A DNA stretch of 64,000 nucleotides, from assembly GCF_900176395.1 (NCBI RefSeq), contig NZ_FWXL01000002.1, positions 1 to 64,000 of the forward strand, read 5' to 3'. The translations under genes were made by a program, and so were the position numbers. Source of the DNA: Novosphingobium sp. B1 (GTDB lineage: Bacteria; Pseudomonadota; Alphaproteobacteria; Sphingomonadales; Sphingomonadaceae). Below the pieces are notes generated by a model that saw only the letters and a list, made by a program, of their open reading frames with translations, did not search any database and was not told the origin of the DNA. Shown here one piece after another: positions 58,272-64,000 of the stretch. The stretch's first letter is position 1, and each line of letters starts with the position of its first letter.

Positions 58272-61200
58272 TCAACCGGCCATCAACGTTTCGCCCACCT
58301 CGGTACTACTTTCACAATCCTCAAGTGCTGCTGCAATAGCGCTTGCTCCAAAGGATGAGTTGCCATCGGGTTTCCTGATCCAACGGTCATCCTTGCGCGC
58401 AAAGCCTGCGCGGTCGAGACCTGTAGTGCCCTTCCCTGCCGTGATGGCACACCCGCCCGGTCCAAGTGTGAGGCTTGCAACGCCCCGGCGGCGCGCGCAG
58501 ATGGCCAGTTCCCTTGCAGACAACAGGGCTTCGGCCGCTGGCGGCAGTTCGGCAAAACGGTCGGTCAATTCCTCTCGGAAAGCCTCGATCTCGTCCGGAC
58601 TCTCGACCCGGGAGAGCCGCAGATAGAGATTCAGCCGGACGGTTTCGTCAGGAATCCAGTCCTTCGGAATGCTGCCGGGGCTATCAAGGCGCATCTCCGG
58701 CTCGGGAGGTGGCGCTGCTTCGCCACGGCTGGCAGAAATCGCGCCCTCCAGCAGATGCTGATAGTATTCCAACCCGATCAGTTTCATGTGACCGGATTGT
58801 GCATCGCTGACGAGATCGCCACCACCCCGCTGATCCAGATCCGACGCTGCGATGGCAAAACCCGCCCCAAGCTGGCCATGGCGGGCCAAGGTCTCGAGCC
58901 GCTTGCGGGAGCGGTCGGTCAGGGAGTCTCCGGGCGAAAGCAGGATGATCGTCCCGCGCCGCCGGCCGCGCCCGACCCTTCCGCGCAACTGGTGGAGCTG
59001 CGCCAGCCCGAAACGGTCCGCGTCCCACACCACCATGGTGTTCGCCCGTGGCACATCCAGCCCCGTCTCGATGATGTTCGTTGCCAGGAGGACGTCGCCC
59101 TTGCCTTCGGCAAAGTCGATCATCGCCTGATCGAGCTGCGCACCCGGGAGTTTGCCGTGGACCTTGATGATCGACTGATCCGGAACAAGGCGCTGCAACA
59201 GTGCTTCCACCTTGTCCAGATCTGCGATCCTCGGAACGACGACGAAACTCTGACCGCCGCGCAGCTTCTCGCGCGTCAGTGCAGTGGCGACACCATTGTC
59301 GAAGGCACTCTTCAGCGCCGTCCTGATAGGCTGGCGGCGCGCAGGCGGAGTTGCGATGACCGACATGGCCTGCAGTCCGACGAGCGAGCGATGCAGGGTC
59401 CGCGGGATCGGGGTGGCGCTCATGACCAGCAAGTGCGTTTCGGGACGGCCGCGCAATCGTGCCTTGTCCGCCGCCCCAAAGCGCTGCTCCTCGTCGATGA
59501 TGACCAGGCCAAGCTTCAGATAACGCAGCGTCTTGCCCGCAACTGCAGCCGTGCCGACGACGATCTGCGCTTTTCCTGCAGCGATCTCGGCGGCGATAGC
59601 CTTCTTCTGGCTGGCAGGCGTCGAGCCGAAAAGTCCGACGACCGACACGCCAGACTTTGCAAAGCGGCGTTCGAACTCGCGCAGGTGCTGCCGCGCGAGC
59701 ACGGTGGTTGGCGCGGCTACCATCACCTGGAAACCGGCGAGCGCGGCCATGGCCGCTGCCCGGAGCGCCACTTCGGTCTTCCCGAAGCCAACGTCCCCAA
59801 TCACGAGCCGCTCCATGGGTTTGCCGCTCGCAAGATCGGCGCGCACCGCCTGAATGGCCCGTGCCTGGTCAGCCGTTTCGCTGAACGGGAAGGTCGCGGC
59901 AAAGCGCTCGTATTCAGCGGGATCGGGAACGATGCAGGGCGCTTCGAGCGAGGCACGGGCCTGCGCCAGAGCGACAAGCTCGGTTGCTGTTGCTGCTATG
60001 GCATCCAGCACGCCGGACTTGCGACGTTCCCAACTGCTGCCGTTCAGCGTGTCGAGGGAGACCGCATCCCCATCACTGCCATAGCGCCATATCCGCCCGG
60101 CTTCTGCCGGCGACACCAAACGCCGGCCTTCCTTGGCGAACTCGAGTGCAATCAATTCACCTCCTGAAGCCGTCGGATCCTCGACCAGCCCAAGCAACCG
60201 AGCAACGCCGTGATCCTCATGAATGACGACATCGCCCAGTTCGACTGACAGAAAATCCAGCGCGCCATTCTCGAGGGAGGTAGCCCCGTCGGCGCTGCCC
60301 TCTATCTCGGCGCGCGATCCAAGAACGTCGCCCGCCGAGACGAGCGCGATTTGCGCATTTGCGGCCCCGCCATCGAGCGGTCCCCGCAGCAACCCGGCCT
60401 GCTTCGGCGCAAGATCCGCCGCTTCGGCCATGGAGGCAAGCGTGCGAACCTCGATGTCTGTCTCGCGCTGCAGGCGCATCGCGATGAACCGAAGATCGCG
60501 GGCACTGCCGATGATCACTGTTCTGGAGCCTTCAGCGGAACGCTTGGCGATATAGGTCTTCAGCGCGCGCGTCGGGTTTTTCTGCTCAACGAACCGGGGG
60601 GTCGGTTGCAGGGCATCATCATCAGCAGGAAGCGCGCTCCATGCCTTGCAGGCATCGACCCACGCAGCCTCGTCCACGACCTCTCGCGATAGCGTGCTTT
60701 GCGCCGCAGCAGCTTCGGATGCCAGGGCGAGGAACCGCTTGCGACGTTCTTCCGCCTCCCTGACGATCAGTATCTGGCCCGGCTCGACATGATCGAGCAA
60801 GGTCGCAAGTCGATCGCAGGCAGGTTCGACCGCCTGCGCGACGCCGATCGTCTGCAAGTCCTCGGTGGTAAGCTGCGTCAGCGGGTCATAATGGGCGAGC
60901 GAGGTGATGACGCCAGCTTCGAATTCGACCCGGACCGGCGCTCCTGCGTCAGCCGGAAAAATGTCGATGACTGAACCACGCACACAGATTTCGCCGGGTT
61001 CGTCGACCACTTCGTCTTCGACGTAACCGATCTGCGCAGCCAGTTCGCGAAAGGCACTGGGGTCGATGGGATCGCCAACCGCCAGCAGCGGCGGCCGTTC
61101 GTCGAAAACGGTAGGCGGTGGGTAACGCCGCGCGGCGGCCTCGCCGCTCGCCACGACGATCAGACCAGCGCTTTCACCGGAAACTGCGGCAAGTCGCAGC

Positions 61201-61427
61201 TGGCGCAGGGCTGACAATCGCTTGCCGATGTTTGCAGGCGAAGCCGGTGCTGTATCTCCCGGCAACTGGTCTGAGGAGGGTACATGGACGACCTTGCGAT
61301 CATCAAACAGCGACGCGAGCGTGGCCGACAGGTTATGCGCTGCAAGCTCATCTGCGCACAAAATGACAAGAGGGCGATCCTGGGCGCATTCAAGGGCGCG
61401 CAGTGCGAGATCGGCACGGGAGGTCAA
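58272..61427 (-). CDS. Mfd-like transcription-repair coupling translocase, variant motifs
   Basis: 1051 residues from a TTG at 61427. UvrB-like N-terminal region (1-200: EPGEICVRGSVIDIFPAD), an RNA-polymerase-interacting module (about 395-415: GDVVIHEDHGVARLLG), and a RecG/Mfd-type helicase with Walker A GDVGFGKTEVA (544-551), IIDEEQRFGAADK (644-655), SATPIPRTL and a QLRGRVGRGRRRG region. A terminal TRCF domain follows. Standard Mfd has DEEH and GTH; here DEEQ and GTA. Mfd is usually about 1150-1200 residues, so this is somewhat short. It may be a paralogue rather than the main Mfd. Confidence 0.85.
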   Translation of the reverse strand: MTSRADLALRALECAQDRPLVILCADELAAHNLSATLASLFDDRKVVHVPSSDQLPGDTAPASPANIGKRLSALRQLRLAAVSGESAGLIVVASGEAAARRYPPPTVFDERPPLLAVGDPIDPSAFRELAAQIGYVEDEVVDEPGEICVRGSVIDIFPADAGAPVRVEFEAGVITSLAHYDPLTQLTTEDLQTIGVAQAVEPACDRLATLLDHVEPGQILIVREAEERRKRFLALASEAAAAQSTLSREVVDEAAWVDACKAWSALPADDDALQPTPRFVEQKNPTRALKTYIAKRSAEGSRTVIIGSARDLRFIAMRLQRETDIEVRTLASMAEAADLAPKQAGLLRGPLDGGAANAQIALVSAGDVLGSRAEIEGSADGATSLENGALDFLSVELGDVVIHEDHGVARLLGLVEDPTASGGELIALEFAKEGRRLVSPAEAGRIWRYGSDGDAVSLDTLNGSSWERRKSGVLDAIAATATELVALAQARASLEAPCIVPDPAEYERFAATFPFSETADQARAIQAVRADLASGKPMERLVIGDVGFGKTEVALRAAAMAALAGFQVMVAAPTTVLARQHLREFERRFAKSGVSVVGLFGSTPASQKKAIAAEIAAGKAQIVVGTAAVAGKTLRYLKLGLVIIDEEQRFGAADKARLRGRPETHLLVMSATPIPRTLHRSLVGLQAMSVIATPPARRQPIRTALKSAFDNGVATALTREKLRGGQSFVVVPRIADLDKVEALLQRLVPDQSIIKVHGKLPGAQLDQAMIDFAEGKGDVLLATNIIETGLDVPRANTMVVWDADRFGLAQLHQLRGRVGRGRRRGTIILLSPGDSLTDRSRKRLETLARHGQLGAGFAIAASDLDQRGGGDLVSDAQSGHMKLIGLEYYQHLLEGAISASRGEAAPPPEPEMRLDSPGSIPKDWIPDETVRLNLYLRLSRVESPDEIEAFREELTDRFAELPPAAEALLSARELAICARRRGVASLTLGPGGCAITAGKGTTGLDRAGFARKDDRWIRKPDGNSSFGASAIAAALEDCESSTEVGETLMAG

Positions 61428-61610
61428 GCGAAGGACTGCCCGATAAGGTATTCTTTTTTCACGCGTTTGACCCTAGCTGCCATGATCTGGTCAAGCGGCC
61501 AACACTGCGTTCGTTCCCGCCCCTAAGGGCATGTGCGCAAATCCTATTTCTTGTTGGCCGCCGTGAAGCGGGAGCCGAGGCCATATTGCTCCGGACGGTA
61601 GCTCTTTGGT

Positions 61611-62852
61611 CTAGTCGGAGGTATCCAACGCGTAGGCCAAGCAATGATCAAGATAGGCCGCCTCGTGCATCGATACGAGTTCTACGACAGACCTCCAGAG
61701 CCAGCGCGGTGCGTCAAGATCCGGCCCATGCGAGCCTGCCAACGCGCGTAGCCATGCCGTGCGGGCCCCATCGTCCATCTGTCGCGCGTGCGCCTTGCCA
61801 ACCACGCTCGCCAGGAAGCGAGCCGAAGCGACGGCCTGGTGGCGGCTGAACTGGTCGATCTCGATCTTCAGATCCTGTGGCATCAGTTCACGGACGAACA
61901 CCGATTTGCCAAGAAGCGTGCCTGCGACCATGCGATCGCCGAGAAACGGCGAAAGAGCGCGAGCGCCCGCCACGACGCGGTGGGCAGGTTCGGACGGCAT
62001 GTCAGCTAGCGGCGATGCCGGAGCGACGCTTGCAACAGCCTCCTTGATGTCGACGAGACCGAAGGATTCACGACCGCTACTTGGCGTAATTCCAACCAGA
62101 ACGGCATAGCGAAGCAATCCCAACGAACTGCATCCCTTGCGCCAGTAGGCTGCGTCGTGAATCGTGAGTTCGCAATCCTCGCTCGATCCATAATTGGTCA
62201 ACACCAGTCGGCGCACCGCATCGGAAGTGATTAGGCGTTCAATGCCTTGCCGTTCTTCGTCGGTAATCGGCCAGTAGGTCTTGCCGAGCGGAATAGCGGC
62301 GCGGCCACCTTCGATGCGCTCATGTGCAAGGTGTTTCCAGCGACGGCCAAACGCCCGCCTTTTGACTGTGCTGACCGCTATGGGTTCATCCTCGGGGGAA
62401 GCGAAGTTGCGCGGAAGAAACGCCTTTTCATAAGCATCGGCCATTCCCTCGATCATGCGCGCCGAAACGACGCCCGGCAGATCCGAACCACGTGCCGCCG
62501 TCTGAAGACTGAGCGCGAGGCGTATGAAATCAAGCGCCGGGTTCCCGATGACGGTCTGATCGAGATCGCGAATCTGGATCGAGATGCGCCCGTCGGAATC
62601 GCCGATGGGTCCCATGTTTCCAAGATGGCAATCGCCGCAGATCCAGACGCCAGGCCCCTGTGGCAAAGCCGCCGCCACTGCAGAACCGGCCAGCCAGTCA
62701 TAGAATTTGGCAGTATTTCCGCGGACATAAGCGTGGGTTGATTGCGCCATCTTGATGCGGCGCCGCTGCTCAAGAACACCTCGACGCTGCCGCGGTTCGA
62801 TCAGCTTTCCCATTCTATCGGCCAGCCCTCGTGTGCAACCTTTGGCGATCAC
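61611..62852 (-). CDS. DUF2252-family protein
   Basis: About 413 residues from a GTG at 62852; a frame-open start at 62954 would overlap the upstream gene. DUF2252 features are clear: DRMGKLIEPRQRR, then QSTHAYVRGN, WICGDCHLGNMGP (DxHLxN), QIRDLDQTVIGNPALDFIRL (RDLDQ), and VRELMPQDLKIEIDQ near the end. The family is thought to have a kinase-like fold, but no reaction is established. It follows the DUF1543 gene on the same strand. Confidence 0.8.
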   Translation of the reverse strand: MIAKGCTRGLADRMGKLIEPRQRRGVLEQRRRIKMAQSTHAYVRGNTAKFYDWLAGSAVAAALPQGPGVWICGDCHLGNMGPIGDSDGRISIQIRDLDQTVIGNPALDFIRLALSLQTAARGSDLPGVVSARMIEGMADAYEKAFLPRNFASPEDEPIAVSTVKRRAFGRRWKHLAHERIEGGRAAIPLGKTYWPITDEERQGIERLITSDAVRRLVLTNYGSSEDCELTIHDAAYWRKGCSSLGLLRYAVLVGITPSSGRESFGLVDIKEAVASVAPASPLADMPSEPAHRVVAGARALSPFLGDRMVAGTLLGKSVFVRELMPQDLKIEIDQFSRHQAVASARFLASVVGKAHARQMDDGARTAWLRALAGSHGPDLDAPRWLWRSVVELVSMHEAAYLDHCLAYALDTSD

Positions 62853-62901
62853 GCAACTTTGCGCATCGGACAGTCTATCTTCACATGCGCCTTGCAGCCA
62901 C

Positions 62902-63363
62902 TCATACGAAGCGAATGTAGCGAGCTTGCGAACGCGTAAGCGGCGGTGCTCCATCGGCCGTGCGCATCAGTACGTAGCCGTTCTGCTCGGCCAGCGCATC
63001 CAGATCGACGCAGGCATCAACATGCCAGCCCGGAGCCGATTGCCGGGCAGCCTGGACTGCCGACTTCCAGTTTGCCGCCTCAATAAAGCGATAGTCGTGC
63101 TCCTCGCGCATGGATGCGGACGAATTGCGGCCCAGTTCCGCAACGAAGAATGACGCCTCTCGCGGGCGGCTCTCATTCTGGTGCAGGTCAAGGTCCATCT
63201 CGGTCCAGCCATCGAGGTGAGCCGCACTCATGGTCCCGGCAAAACGGTCCGCACATGTCGCAACGAGCTGGCCTTCGTCGGCGGCCACCACGGCGTGCAC
63301 CTCATGACTCTCGAAAAGACTGCCCTCGCGCATCCCACCGATTTCCACGAGATACAATTTCAT
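62902..63363 (-). CDS. DUF1543-family protein
   Basis: 153 residues from the ATG at 63363. The KLYLVEIGGMREGSLFESHE segment, followed by VHAVVAADEGQLVATCADRF, and the later HLDGWTEMDLD match the DUF1543 pattern (KLFLVxLGG, HD, HxDxWxxxD). The C-terminal half repeats a similar strand-helix theme. Function unknown. It is divergent from the FAD-binding gene at 63490 and probably cotranscribed with the DUF2252 gene. Confidence 0.7.
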   Translation of the reverse strand: MKLYLVEIGGMREGSLFESHEVHAVVAADEGQLVATCADRFAGTMSAAHLDGWTEMDLDLHQNESRPREASFFVAELGRNSSASMREEHDYRFIEAANWKSAVQAARQSAPGWHVDACVDLDALAEQNGYVLMRTADGAPPLTRSQARYIRFV

Positions 63364-63489
63364 GCCCGACCTCTCGTGCAGCAAACGCAAAAAATGCCAC
63401 ACACGCAAAAGTGGGCGATCCGGAACTCGCAACCAAGCCGGGCGTTCCGAGACTGAAGTGGCGTTGCCAAGAAGGCCGGCAATCCAAAA

Positions 63490-64000
63490 ATGGAATTCCT
63501 TATCCCTGAACCCGAACATCCTCGCGCTCGCGAGCGCGTCGCCATCGTCGGCGCAGGTGCGACCGGCACCTATTGCCTGCACGCCTTGGTGACAGCCGAA
63601 GCGGCTGCCGAAATCGTTGTATTCGAGGCGAGCGACTGCCCAGGGCCGGGGCTTGCCTACTCCCCGGCGCTGAACGAAATCCATGCCCTGTCGAACATTG
63701 CCGGTTTCGAGATTCCTCCGTTGATGGAGCCGCTGAATTCCTGGACCGTTCGCCAGACGCCCGAACGCCTTGCGGAGTGGGGCATTGCCGAAAGTGCTGG
63801 CGACGACCGAGCGTTCTTCCCGCGCGTGGTGCTTGGCGAGTGGCTTGCCGAACAGTTCCGCGTGATCTGCGCCACCAGCAAGGTGCCGGTCAGTGTCCAT
63901 TCGCAGGTCGAGGTCACGGACATTGTCACTCTGCCGGACTGTTGCCGCGTCCAGTGGCTCGACCGACACGGTGCAGCGAGTCAGGATGAGTTCGATCGCG
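63490..64000 (+). CDS. FAD-NAD(P)-binding protein, N-terminal part, partial
   Basis: The ATG at 63490 opens a frame that runs off the right edge (170 residues seen). The N-terminal FAD-binding fold is clear: RVAIVGAGATGTYCLHALV, then EIVVFEASDCPGPGLAYSPA and HALSNIAGFEIPPLMEP. This matches the NAD_binding_9-type FAD-NAD(P)-binding proteins (HI0933-like neighbourhood), some of which hydroxylate or oxidise amines. The partner and substrate are outside the window. Confidence 0.8.
   Translation, partial: MEFLIPEPEHPRARERVAIVGAGATGTYCLHALVTAEAAAEIVVFEASDCPGPGLAYSPALNEIHALSNIAGFEIPPLMEPLNSWTVRQTPERLAEWGIAESAGDDRAFFPRVVLGEWLAEQFRVICATSKVPVSVHSQVEVTDIVTLPDCCRVQWLDRHGAASQDEFDR

Noticed and set aside
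62853..62954. Longer start for the DUF2252 gene
   Set aside because: It would overlap the 3' end of the DUF1543 gene and encode residues unlike the family; the GTG at 62852 fits better.
1..64000. tRNA, rRNA, CRISPR arrays, prophage genes, riboswitches
   Set aside because: No cloverleaf, rRNA-like block, regular spaced repeats or phage structural proteins were seen by eye; a covariance-model search was not possible.

Overview
The window looks like a chromosomal segment of a high-G+C alphaproteobacterium of the Sphingomonadales, most likely a Novosphingobium-like sphingomonad. The grounds are three TonB-dependent receptors, many SDR, VOC and aromatic-catabolism genes, a MucR/Ros-type regulator, a kup plus kdpFABCDE potassium block, and high GC3 coding. 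The genus is an inference. I saw no rRNA, tRNA, CRISPR array or phage structural genes.

Layout. (1) 1-5.2 kb is a scarred accessory stretch. It holds an MDR gene entering from the left edge, an SDR whose C-terminus was replaced at a recombination junction, two small unknown ORFs, a MucR-like regulator, a TacA antitoxin beside an internally deleted TacT toxin, an IS30 5' fragment joined to an ISNCY-like 3' fragment, and an SDR cut off by that scar. (2) 5.4-20.4 kb is catabolic: a HisD-like dehydrogenase/SDR/alpha-beta-hydrolase/VOC operon, a leftward epimerase-LysR-VOC group, a truncated Rieske oxygenase, and an apparent aromatic ring-cleavage operon (amidohydrolase, MhpA-like hydroxylase, GlcG-like protein, VOC dioxygenase, FAH-family hydrolase, membrane protein, esterase). 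(3) 20.4-30.6 kb is the potassium block, with kup divergent from kdpFABC and kdpDE. (4) 30.6-34.3 kb is a DJ-1 / glyoxalase / old yellow enzyme / lipoprotein operon resembling an electrophile-detoxification unit. (5) 34.3-44.1 kb is the most interesting part, a predicted 3-keto-glycoside locus that includes both subunits of a C-glycoside deglycosidase. (6) 44.1-47.4 kb holds two SDRs and an AhpD-like protein facing a GlxA-type regulator. (7) 47.4-52.8 kb is a sulfur-type group: YezD-like protein, TonB receptor, and a SorAB-like sulfite dehydrogenase. (8) 53.1-58.1 kb holds a glutamine amidotransferase and a DUF2946/TonB receptor/PepSY-TM metal-uptake-like operon. (9) 58.3-64 kb holds an Mfd-like translocase with variant motifs, DUF2252 and DUF1543 proteins, and the start of an FAD-NAD(P)-binding protein.

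How region 5 fits together. A Gfo/Idh/MocA oxidoreductase, a DUF1080 (3-keto-glycoside hydrolase type) protein and an FMN alpha-hydroxy-acid-oxidase-like protein run leftward. An aldose-1-epimerase-like protein runs leftward from its own promoter. A TetR regulator, a TonB receptor, the deglycosidase alpha and beta subunits and a PhyH-type oxygenase run rightward. A 13-bp palindrome (core TRATC-N3-GATYA) lies just upstream of three of these transcription units, which suggests one TetR-controlled regulon for taking up a glycoside, oxidising its sugar at C3, and cleaving the C-glycosidic or O-glycosidic bond.
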